In this document: piece after piece, positions 28,810 through 36,109 of the stretch
How positions within the stretch are numbered: position 1 is the first letter of the stretch
Layout: each line of letters begins with the position of its first letter
Assembly (NCBI GenBank): GCA_001942045.1
Contig: MSTD01000004.1
Location: 45,507 to 109,506 of the forward strand
Direction: 5' to 3'
DNA from: Mycolicibacterium porcinum
GTDB taxonomy: Bacteria; Actinomycetota; Actinomycetes; Mycobacteriales; Mycobacteriaceae
Length of the DNA: 64,000 nt
Translations under genes and position numbers: made by a program
The notes under the pieces: generated by a model
What the model was told of the DNA's origin: nothing
Seen by the model: only the letters and a program-made list of their open reading frames with translations
Database searches by the model: none

Positions 28810-29916
28810 GTGCCGCCGTCACCTCCGATCGTGATCGGGCAGGTGACGTCGCTGACCGGCTCGAATTACATGGGTCTGGAGAACCGGGACGGAGCCGAGC
28901 TCGCGGTACAGCAGCTCAACGACGCGGGCGGTGTCCTCGGTCGCCGCGTGGAGCTGGCGGTCGAGGACGACGAGAGTCTCCCCCGGGGTGCGGTGGCCGC
29001 CTACCACCGGTTGGCCGACCGCGGTGTCGCTGCCGTCGTCGGAACATCGTTCTCCAACGCGAGTTTGGCGGTCCTGCCGCACACCGATGAACGCCGGGTG
29101 GTGTACGTATCGACCGGAGCCGCGCACACCCAGGTCGATCCCGTCCGTCCGTATGTGTTCATGTCACCGCCGACGGGGCATCTGGTCGCCGCCCAGCTTC
29201 TCAGATACTGCCGGGATCACGGCCTGACCAGAATCGCGGTCACCTTCGATTCCGACAGCGTGTTCAACCGCGAGGCATGGGCGACGCAGGAAGCCATGTT
29301 GGGCCGATTCGGCATCGAAGCAGCCACCGTCGTGTCGGTCAAGGTCGACACCGAGAATTTCGGACCCGCTGTCGCCGAGGTCGCCGAGAGCGGCGCGCAG
29401 GCCTTGATGGCATGGGTCACCGGTCCACCCGCGACCGGATTGGCGCTGGCCTTCCGGTCAGCCGGCCTGAGCATTCCGATGGTCGCGGGGCTCGGCGCCG
29501 CGAGCCCCAGCTTCGTGACCGAAGTCGGCCCGGGCGCCGACGGCATCGTCGTGGCGACATCATTGGTGAGTGTGGTGTCGGATCTGCCGCCGTCAGCGAC
29601 CCGTACTGTCATCGCCGCACTCACCGAACCGTTCGAGATCCGGCACGGCGCACCACCCTCTCAGTTCGCGGTGGACGGATACACCGCCGCGAAGCTGATT
29701 GCCACAGCCGTCGAAGCGGCCGGCGATGACGCGCCGCAGGCAGTCCAGCAGGCCATGGACTCACTGACATGCCTCACGCCGGAAGGCGAATACCACTTCT
29801 CCCCCACTGACCATTCCGGGCTCGATGCGAATGACGTGGCGATCGCGGTCATTCGAGACGGCCGGTTTCGACTGACACCGTGGTCTCGCGACGAGCTGCT
29901 CCGACACTTGAAATAG
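28810..29916 (+). CDS. Orphan type I periplasmic-binding protein (branched-chain amino acid ABC type) without signal peptide
   Basis: A 368-residue type I periplasmic-binding protein of the LivJ/AmiC/UrtA group. IGQVTSLTGSNYMGLENRDG and LAVQQLNDAGGVLGRRVEL are typical of the first lobe, and FAVDGYTAAKLIATAVEAAG of the second. It has no signal peptide or lipobox, and none is gained upstream, because TAACCT 6 nt before GTG 28810 indicates a leaderless start there. No permease or ATPase gene is near. It may therefore be a cytoplasmic ligand sensor, as AmiC is, rather than a transporter subunit. Its 3' end overlaps the convergent monooxygenase pseudogene by 68 bp. Confidence 0.85.
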   Translation: MPPSPPIVIGQVTSLTGSNYMGLENRDGAELAVQQLNDAGGVLGRRVELAVEDDESLPRGAVAAYHRLADRGVAAVVGTSFSNASLAVLPHTDERRVVYVSTGAAHTQVDPVRPYVFMSPPTGHLVAAQLLRYCRDHGLTRIAVTFDSDSVFNREAWATQEAMLGRFGIEAATVVSVKVDTENFGPAVAEVAESGAQALMAWVTGPPATGLALAFRSAGLSIPMVAGLGAASPSFVTEVGPGADGIVVATSLVSVVSDLPPSATRTVIAALTEPFEIRHGAPPSQFAVDGYTAAKLIATAVEAAGDDAPQAVQQAMDSLTCLTPEGEYHFSPTDHSGLDANDVAIAVIRDGRFRLTPWSRDELLRHLK

Positions 29917-31341
29917 CGGTTGACGTCTCCCCTGCTTGGCACAGTTGGTCGCGGACGACTTCGGGCCGGGTGCTGATCGCGCCGAGGTAGCCGTCGGGCC
30001 GGACCAGCACGTAGGAGCCGACGGGCACGTCGTAATCGGCATTGGCCCCGAGGCTCAGCCGTGGTACCCCGAAATCGACTGGATCGGAGCCGAATTGCAG
30101 CACAGTCCAGTGCGGGCCGCGGAACACGTCGAACAGCCTGCGGCCGTCCGGCAGCACACCGTCGGGGGCCCGGTCTCCGGCGCGCAGCGCACCGGCCGGA
30201 TCGGTGTCGACGGCGAGCGGCCCGCCGCGGTAGTTGACGTCCAACTGGTGGATGGCCGCCGGTGCCGGCCCTGTCGCACCGAACCCCTGGCGGTGCAGCA
30301 GACCGCTGAGCTGCAGTACGTCGGCGGCGACGGGCAGACGTTCGGCCTCGTAGCTGTCCAGCAGTTCGGCAGGCGCACCGGACAACACCGCGGCGAGTTT
30401 CCAGCCGAGGTTGTAGGCATCCTGCACCCCGGTGTTGACGCCCTGTCCCCCAGCCGGTGAATGCACGTGGGCCGCGTCCCCGGCCAGGATCACTCGCCCC
30501 ATCCGGAAGCGTTGTGCCATCAGCAGGTTCACTCGATACAGGGAGACCCAGCGCAGGTGCGACAGCGTCACGTCCCGGCGGCCCGACCGGTGTTCGAGCA
30601 GCGCCTGCATGCCGTCGAGGGTCAGCGCGGGAACCTCGTCGCCCGGCGCCATCGTCACCACCAATTGGTAGTGCTCACTGCCCGGTAAGTTCCACAGCGA
30701 GAACCGGGTGGACTGGTCGCCGTCACGGGTCAGCAAGTGGCAACACCGGCCCCGAGGCCGGAGGCCCGCACGTCGCCCACGATGATGCGTTCCTCGGTGA
30801 GGGCACCGCCCAGGAAGTCGACACCGGACGCCTTGCGGACCGTGCTACGGCCGCCGTCGGCGCCGACCAGGTAATCGGCGTCGATAGGTCCTCGGCTCGT
30901 GTGCACCGTGACGCTGTCGCCGTCTTGCGTGAAACCTGTTACCTCGGTATCGAATTCGATGTCCCCACCGAGTTCGGCGAATCGCGCCGCCAGGATCTTG
31001 TCGGTGCGCCACTGCGGGATCAGCCAGGTGTCCGGGTACGGCACCGCCGGGCTGGGCTCCAGCTCCGGCAGTCCCAGCAGGTCATAGATCCGCTTCTGCC
31101 ACACCACGTCTGTGCCGCGGTACAGCCGCATGGGCGGAAAGGCCTCACCGGCGGCCCGCACGGCACCGATCACGCCGAGGTCGTCGAAGACCTCCAGGGT
31201 GCGCGGTTGCAGCCCCTTACCGCGCGAGCCGGGGAACAGCGTCGCCGCCTTGTCCAGCACCCGGCAGGGCACGCCGCGGCGAGCCAGCTCGATGGCGAGA
31301 GTAAGCCCGGTCGGTCCGGCGCCGGCGATCACGACGGTCAT
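29849..31341 (-). pseudogene. Frameshifted FAD-dependent aromatic monooxygenase
   Basis: Two adjoining minus-strand frames make one class A flavin hydroxylase of about 497 residues. The 5' part (31341–30730, 203 aa) has the FAD motif GAGPTGLTLA and the YLVGADGGRSTVRKAS segment. The 3' part (to 29849) has VILAGDAAHVHSPAGGQGVN and the C-terminal thioredoxin-like domain. The reading frame shifts near 30736–30765, just after VGDVRASGLG, where the downstream frame would continue CHLLTRDG. The total length (1493 nt) is one nucleotide short of a multiple of three, consistent with a 1-nt deletion. Either the gene is inactivated or the assembly has an error. It is coupled to the TetR gene by a 4-nt overlap. 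Confidence 0.85.
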
Positions 31342-31907
31342 CGGCCGCCACCTCCGAGCAGCACCAGCAGCACGTCGTCGACCAGCCGCGCACTGAACGC
31401 CGCGTCGACTGGCAGGTCCAGGTGCATCTGGCGCAGGATCATCGCCTCGGCCACGTCGTGGATGAGCTCGACGTCGGTGTCGGCCGCGATGTCACCCCGG
31501 TCGATGGCCCGATGCAGCGCGGCGTGGAACGGCGAGAGCTCTTCTTTGGCGAGGTGTTCGCGGATGGCCTCCGCCAGCTGTGCGTCGTGGCGCATCAGCG
31601 TCGCGAGCTCTGCGGTCACCCGGGTCAGCGGGTCGGCCACCTCGTCGGCGATCACGTCCATCACCGCGAGCAGGTCGCTGCGCAGCTGCCCGGTATCGGG
31701 CACGGCTGCGTTGCGGGCGGTGTCCGCGGCGTCCAGCGTGGCGCGCACGAGCTGGGCCTTGTTCGGCCACCGGCGGTAGATCGTGGCCTTGCTGGCGCCG
31801 GCCCGTGCGGCCACGGCATCAATGGTCAGCGCTGGATATCCGCGTTCCACCAGCAGCTCGGTCGTGGCGGCCAGCACCGCCTGCTCGCGCTCCATACCTC
31901 GAACCAT
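31338..31907 (-). CDS. TetR-family transcriptional repressor
   Basis: A 189-residue TetR protein. The helix-turn-helix lies at about 15–60 (LTIDAVAARAGASKATIYRRWPNK), with a helical ligand-binding domain after it. ATG at 31907 is chosen because TACTCT lies 6 nt upstream and the perfect palindrome at 31912–31940 overlaps that -10 element; the longer frame would translate the operator. It overlaps the frameshifted monooxygenase by ATGA, so both form one autorepressed operon. The inducer is probably the monooxygenase substrate. Confidence 0.93.
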   Translation of the reverse strand: MVRGMEREQAVLAATTELLVERGYPALTIDAVAARAGASKATIYRRWPNKAQLVRATLDAADTARNAAVPDTGQLRSDLLAVMDVIADEVADPLTRVTAELATLMRHDAQLAEAIREHLAKEELSPFHAALHRAIDRGDIAADTDVELIHDVAEAMILRQMHLDLPVDAAFSARLVDDVLLVLLGGGGR

Positions 31908-31911
31908 GCAC

Positions 31912-31940
31912 GAAGAGTACGAAACAGTTTCGTACTCTTC
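31912..31940. promoter_or_regulatory. Perfect TetR operator
   Basis: Two 14-bp arms (GAAGAGTACGAAAC and its exact complement) flank a single central A. The palindrome covers the -10 hexamer TACTCT of the leftward TetR gene, so bound repressor would block polymerase directly. Confidence 0.88.
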
Positions 31941-31970
31941 AAACGAATATCTTGGCCCTCGGGACAAAAC

Positions 31971-31984
31971 TGCAACACGTTTCA
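31971..31984. promoter_or_regulatory. KstR-like operator
   Basis: TGCAACACGTTTCA matches the published KstR consensus TnnAACnnGTTnnA at every fixed position. It lies 21 nt before the -10 hexamer TAGGCT (32005–32010) of the following Zn-ribbon/thiolase operon. As I recall, Rv1627c and Rv1628c, the equivalents of these genes, are in the M. tuberculosis KstR (cholesterol) regulon, which agrees. Confidence 0.75.
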
Positions 31985-32016
31985 GTTCTGCGGTCTGGAT
32001 CGTTTAGGCTGGCCGC

Positions 32017-32457
32017 GTGCCAGCAGCATCTTCGCAACCCGCGATCGACGGATGGTTCGCCACCGACGACGCCGGTGCCACCCACCTGATCGGCGGCAAG
32101 TGCACCCAGTGCGCCACCTACGTGTTCCCGCCGCGCGAGAACAACTGCCCCAACCCGGCCTGCGACAGCGACACCCTTGACCTGGTTCCGCTGTCCCGCC
32201 GCGGAAAGGTGTGGAGCTACACCGAGAACCGGTACCTCCCGCCGTCGCCGTACCCCAAGACCGACCCGTTCGAGCCGTTCGCGATCGCCGCGGTCGAGCT
32301 GGCCGACGAAGGTCTGATCGTGCTCGGCAAGGTCGTCGAAGGCACCCTCGCGGCCGACCTCAAGGTCGGTATGGAGATGGAGCTGACCACCATGACGCTC
32401 TACACCGACGACGAGGGCGTCGAGCGCACCACCCACGCCTGGAGGATCCCGTCATGA
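32017..32457 (+). CDS. Zn-ribbon / OB-fold (DUF35) acyl-CoA-associated protein (Rv1628c-like)
   Basis: A 146-residue DUF35 protein. An N-terminal rubredoxin-like zinc ribbon has CTQC and CPNPAC (residues about 29–52), and an OB-fold follows (about 55–140) with the usual GKVWSYTENRY and PYPKTDPFEPFAIAAVEL segments. DUF35 proteins pair with thiolase-like Ltp enzymes. In cholesterol side-chain degradation, such pairs (Ltp2 with a DUF35 partner) carry out aldol cleavage. The start GTG at 32017 is 6 nt after TAGGCT, so the mRNA is leaderless. It overlaps the thiolase-like gene by ATGA. Confidence 0.93.
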   Translation: MPAASSQPAIDGWFATDDAGATHLIGGKCTQCATYVFPPRENNCPNPACDSDTLDLVPLSRRGKVWSYTENRYLPPSPYPKTDPFEPFAIAAVELADEGLIVLGKVVEGTLAADLKVGMEMELTTMTLYTDDEGVERTTHAWRIPS

Positions 32458-33656
32458 GTGCACCCGAACCGCTCTACATCCTCGGCGCGGGCATGCACCC
32501 GTGGGGCAAGTGGGGACGCGACTTCACCGAGTACGGCGTCGTCGCCGCGCGGGCCGCCCTGGCCGAGGCCGGCCTCAACGCGCAGCAGATCCAGTTCATC
32601 GCCGGTGCCGACACCATCCGCAACGGCTACCCGGGCTTCATCGCCGGGTCGACGTTCGCCCAGAAGCTCGGCTGGAACGGCGTGCCGGTGTCGTCTTCGT
32701 ACGCGGCCTGCGCGTCGGGCTCGCAGGCACTGCAGAGCGCCCGCGCCCAGATCCTGGCCGGATTCTGCGATGTCGCCCTGGTGATCGGCGCCGACACGAC
32801 GCCCAAGGGTGCGTTCGCGCCCGTCGGCGGCGAGCGTAAGAACGATCCGGACTGGCAGCGCTTCCACCTGCTCGGCGCGATGAACCCGGTGTACTTCGCC
32901 CTGCTGGCCCGGCGCCGGATGGATCTCTATGGCGCCACCGCCGAGGACTTCGCCCAGGTGAAGGTGAAGAACTCCCGCCACGGCCTGCAGAACCCGAATG
33001 CGCGCTACCGCAAGGAATCCGCGATCGAGGACGTTCTGGCCAGCCCGGTGGTCTCCGACCCGCTGCGCCAGCTCGACATCTGCGCCACCTCCGACGGCGC
33101 GGCCGCGCTGATCGTGGCGAGCGCGGACTTCGCCCGCAAGCACCTCGGCTCACTGGAGGGCGTGCCGTCGGTGCGCGCCATCTCGACCGTGACCCCGCGC
33201 TACCCGCAGCACCTGCCCGAATTGCCGGACATCGCAACGGATTCCACCGCCGTCGTGCCCGCGCCGGAGCGGGTGTTCAAGGACCAGATTCTCGACGCGG
33301 CCTACGCCGAGGCCGGCATCGGCCCCGAGGACGTCAGCCTGGCCGAGGTCTACGACCTGTCCACCGCGCTCGAGCTGGACTGGTACGAGCACCTGGGCCT
33401 GTGCGCCAAGGGTGAAGGCGAGCAGCTGCTGCGTTCGGGCGCGACCACCATCGGCGGCCGGGTCCCGGTCAACCCGTCCGGCGGTCTGGCCTGCTTCGGC
33501 GAGGCCATCCCGGCCCAGGCCATCGCGCAGGTGTGCGAGTTGACCTGGCAGCTCAAAGGCCAGGCCACCGGCAGGCAGGTCGAGGGCGCGAAGGTCGGCG
33601 TCACCGCCAACCAGGGCCTGTTCGGCCACGGTTCCTCGGTGATCGTCGCCCGGTGA
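32454..33656 (+). CDS. Thiolase-like lipid-transfer protein (Rv1627c-like, KstR-type operon)
   Basis: A 400-residue thiolase-superfamily protein of the SCP-x/Ltp group. The segment SSYAACASGSQALQSA at about 80–95 carries the nucleophilic-cysteine position, and GGRVPVNPSGGLACFGEAIPAQAIAQV and GLFGHGSSVIV are the C-terminal thiolase motifs. Members either cleave beta-ketoacyl-CoA or perform retro-aldol cleavage together with a DUF35 subunit. The ATGA overlap with the DUF35 gene and a KstR-like box upstream point to a sterol-derived acyl-CoA substrate. Thiolytic versus aldolytic activity cannot be decided here. Confidence 0.92.
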   Translation: MSAPEPLYILGAGMHPWGKWGRDFTEYGVVAARAALAEAGLNAQQIQFIAGADTIRNGYPGFIAGSTFAQKLGWNGVPVSSSYAACASGSQALQSARAQILAGFCDVALVIGADTTPKGAFAPVGGERKNDPDWQRFHLLGAMNPVYFALLARRRMDLYGATAEDFAQVKVKNSRHGLQNPNARYRKESAIEDVLASPVVSDPLRQLDICATSDGAAALIVASADFARKHLGSLEGVPSVRAISTVTPRYPQHLPELPDIATDSTAVVPAPERVFKDQILDAAYAEAGIGPEDVSLAEVYDLSTALELDWYEHLGLCAKGEGEQLLRSGATTIGGRVPVNPSGGLACFGEAIPAQAIAQVCELTWQLKGQATGRQVEGAKVGVTANQGLFGHGSSVIVAR

Positions 33657-33669
33657 TCCCCGTTGCCGC

Positions 33670-33730
33670 GCGAGCGTGCGTGTCTGCTCCGCGACACGCC
33701 GCCGCGCGGCAGCATTTTGCGCACACTCGC
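33670..33730 (+). repeat. Intergenic palindromic repeat, copy A
   Basis: A 61-bp element with inverted ends (GCGAGCGTGC and GCACACTCGC). Its blocks CGAGCGTGCG, GTCTG, CGACACGCCGCC, GCAGC and CAC(A/G)CTCGC recur in the same order on the opposite strand in copy B at 33979–34038, on the other side of the DUF167 gene. It lies between the thiolase-like stop and the DUF167 start. Confidence 0.8.
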
Positions 33731-33744
33731 GTCACGATGGCGGC

Positions 33745-33972
33745 GTGAGCGAAACCGTCGCCGTCCGCGTCAAACCCGGCAGCCGCAAAGGCCCGCTGGT
33801 CGAGGTCGCCGACGACGGTGAGCTCACCATCTATGTGCAGGAGCGCGCTGTCGACGGCAAGGCCAATGACGCCGTCACCAAACTGCTGGCCCAGCATCTG
33901 GGCGTGCCGCGCAGCCGCGTGGAGTTGATCTCCGGAGCGACTGCGCGGCTCAAGCGTTTTCGCATCACCTGA
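33745..33972 (+). CDS. DUF167/YggU-family small protein
   Basis: A 75-residue protein of the DUF167 (UPF0235, YggU) family with the diagnostic VRVKPGSRKGP start and the central YVQERAVDGKANDAVTKLLAQHLGV helix, ending in ISGATARLKRF. The fold is known, but the biochemical role is not established in bacteria. GTG at 33745 is the only start that keeps the conserved N-terminus. The gene stands alone between two inverted copies of an intergenic repeat. Confidence 0.93.
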   Translation: MSETVAVRVKPGSRKGPLVEVADDGELTIYVQERAVDGKANDAVTKLLAQHLGVPRSRVELISGATARLKRFRIT

Positions 33973-33978
33973 TCGCCG

Positions 33979-34038
33979 GCGAGCGTGCACAGACCGCTGC
34001 TCAAAGGCGGCGTGTCGGCCGACAGACGCGCACGCTCG
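33979..34038 (-). repeat. Intergenic palindromic repeat, copy B (inverted)
   Basis: A 60-bp inverted counterpart of copy A at 33670–33730. Read on the minus strand it gives CGAGCGTGCG, GTCTG, CGACACGCCGCC, GCAGC and CACGCTCGC with diverged spacers. It fills the gap between DUF167 and the convergent kinase-fusion gene, and could also serve as a bidirectional terminator. Confidence 0.8.
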
Positions 34039-34057
34039 TGGTGCAAAGGGGCCTGCG

Positions 34058-36064
34058 TCAGCCCAGGTTGCGGTTCCACTCCAGCCAGCCGATGCCGGTG
34101 CGCCCGTCGGCGGTGCGTACCTTCGCCCAGGCCCGGGGGAACTGACTGACGCGCCCGGCACCGTCGTCTCCCGGAGCCACCAGCAGCACCGGCGCATGGC
34201 CCTGGATGTCGACGGTCGCCTCGATGTCGCCAGGTTGCAGCGTGAGCGTGGTCGACACCGGCAGATCGTCGTCGCCGACCGCGTATTGGGCTGTCACCGC
34301 CTGTAATTCGACGAGCGGTTCGCCTTCGCGCTGCGAATAGCCGATGCCGATCGGCGGCATCCCGGGAATCCGGATGTCCACGGCGTGCAGGCGGGTGCCG
34401 TCGTCGAGATGGATGGCGCTCCAGACCCAGTTCATCGCCCACCAGTCCCGCACACCCCACGAGTGGTCGCGCTGGCCCGCAACGGCCTCGACGGTGTGGG
34501 TCTGGTCGCCGATGATCACCGTCCCCGACACCGTGCACGGGATCTCGTAGCGCGGCGTGATCCGGTACTGGTACGGAATTCCCGCGGTATGCCAGGTCAG
34601 GTCCAGCGTCACCGAAACGGCCCCTCCCGCCTCGCCACGCAGCAAGGCCGACGGATCGTCGAATGACTGGCCGGTACCCGTGGCGGTCAGGCGGTACGCC
34701 TCCAGCGGCTCGTCCGGGTGCAGGTTCAGCTCGACCCCCTCCCCCTTGACCGACGACGGCTCGGCCGGCGGCGCGTGAAAGTCGTTGAGCGCCACGGTCG
34801 GCATCCCCGGACCGCAGAACAGCACATTGATCCACGCGGTGTCCTGGTTGGGGATCAAGCCAAGCCGGATCCAGCCGCCCAAACCCGCCTCAGCATCGAC
34901 GAAGTCGAAGTACCAGCTCTCGTTCCACAGTTCTTCGTCAGTGGGAGTGTGCGCGAACTCGTCCTCGATATCGGGCACCAGCGGTTCCGGGATCGCCGGT
35001 GGCGCAAGCACATCCAGCGCATTCGTGTCCAGGACGTGGCTGCAGTGCCGGTCGAGCATCGTCATGAACATCTGGTCGCCGCGTTCGGTGCGCTCCACCA
35101 ACATCGAGGAGATGATCGCCATCATGACGCCGAAGAAGCTCTGCCGGCGTACCCCCTCACGCACCTGGCCGAGTGTCAACGCCGTGTCCGGTCCGAGGGC
35201 CTGGTGATACGCACTCAGTAACTCGTCGTAGTGGGCTCGGCGCTGCTCGACAGGCAGAGCGCAGCCGATGAAGTAGGCGACGTCGGTGAACGCCGGCCCC
35301 CGGGTGACGGTCTGCCAGTCGACCACGGTCAGTGCCCGGTCCGCGCCCGGACCGCCGAACAGCATGTTGTCGAGTCGATAGTCGCCGTGCACGAGCCCGT
35401 GTGGCCGCTGGGGCGCGCCTTCGTCGGCGAGGTAGGCATCAAAGCTCTCGACGAGACGCTCGCACACCTGCCGCTGCTCCGGCGTGATCAGCTCCGCGTA
35501 GCGGTCGACGAACGCTGCGTAGAGGCCGCTGATGAGAGCCTGGTTGACCGGCGCCTCCCGGTTGAGCCATTCGGCTCGGTCCAAAGCCTCGGCGCCCGCC
35601 TTCGATCCGTGGATGCGCCCCAGCTCGGTGAGCGCCACGGCAGCCTGTTCGGCTGTGGCGCCGCGGATCTCGTCACCCACCACCGCCGGAACGGCATCGC
35701 CCAGCAGCAGGTCGAATGCACCGGTCTGCGTGTCGATCGCGGCGTGGTAGCACGGCGCCACCGGCCCGGGAGCCAGGGCGGGCGCGATATCGGTGTAGAA
35801 CCGCACCTCACGCTCGTAGAGTCCCAGCGCCAGCCCGGTCTGACGGCTGTTGGGATCGGTGGCCGCCACCTTCAGCACCACCGATGCCGGCCCCTCGGAG
35901 TCCGACGTGTAGCTCAGCGAAACGCGGTAGCACTCGCTCATCTGGCCGGTTCCGATCCGCTCGAAACTGAATCCACTGACCGGGCCGGAGCCCAGCGCGG
36001 CCGTCAGCCACTCGCAGGTCAGATCGTCGGGACGGTCGAGCACGGCAGTCTGAGTCGGTTGCAC
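34058..36064 (-). CDS. Aminoglycoside/choline-kinase-like domain fused to an AttH/CrtC-like (DUF7064-type) domain
   Basis: A 668-residue fusion. Residues about 15–340 are an APH-family kinase-like domain, with the catalytic HGDYRLDNMLF (Brenner motif) and the metal-binding VVDWQTVTRGP, so phosphotransfer is possible. Residues about 370–668 resemble the lipocalin-like AttH/CrtC/DUF7064 fold, with GQRDHSWGVRDWW as its signature. Proteins of this architecture occur in actinobacteria that degrade lipids and steroids, but their reaction is not known to me. GTG at 36064 has TAGGTT 6 nt upstream (leaderless), and a TGACA palindrome lies further upstream. It is followed downstream only by the repeat. 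Confidence 0.85.
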   Translation of the reverse strand: MQPTQTAVLDRPDDLTCEWLTAALGSGPVSGFSFERIGTGQMSECYRVSLSYTSDSEGPASVVLKVAATDPNSRQTGLALGLYEREVRFYTDIAPALAPGPVAPCYHAAIDTQTGAFDLLLGDAVPAVVGDEIRGATAEQAAVALTELGRIHGSKAGAEALDRAEWLNREAPVNQALISGLYAAFVDRYAELITPEQRQVCERLVESFDAYLADEGAPQRPHGLVHGDYRLDNMLFGGPGADRALTVVDWQTVTRGPAFTDVAYFIGCALPVEQRRAHYDELLSAYHQALGPDTALTLGQVREGVRRQSFFGVMMAIISSMLVERTERGDQMFMTMLDRHCSHVLDTNALDVLAPPAIPEPLVPDIEDEFAHTPTDEELWNESWYFDFVDAEAGLGGWIRLGLIPNQDTAWINVLFCGPGMPTVALNDFHAPPAEPSSVKGEGVELNLHPDEPLEAYRLTATGTGQSFDDPSALLRGEAGGAVSVTLDLTWHTAGIPYQYRITPRYEIPCTVSGTVIIGDQTHTVEAVAGQRDHSWGVRDWWAMNWVWSAIHLDDGTRLHAVDIRIPGMPPIGIGYSQREGEPLVELQAVTAQYAVGDDDLPVSTTLTLQPGDIEATVDIQGHAPVLLVAPGDDGAGRVSQFPRAWAKVRTADGRTGIGWLEWNRNLG

Positions 36065-36096
36065 ACAGGCAACCTAGCAGTGTTCTGCATCACATA

Positions 36097-36108
36097 TGAC
36101 AGGTGTCA
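36097..36108. promoter_or_regulatory. TGACA-N2-TGTCA palindrome
   Basis: The inverted repeat TGACAGGTGTCA lies 33 nt before the start of the kinase-fusion gene and just upstream of its -10 hexamer TAGGTT. The shape is that of many TetR-family operators. No adjacent regulator gene is obvious. Confidence 0.5.
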
Positions 36109-36109
36109 A

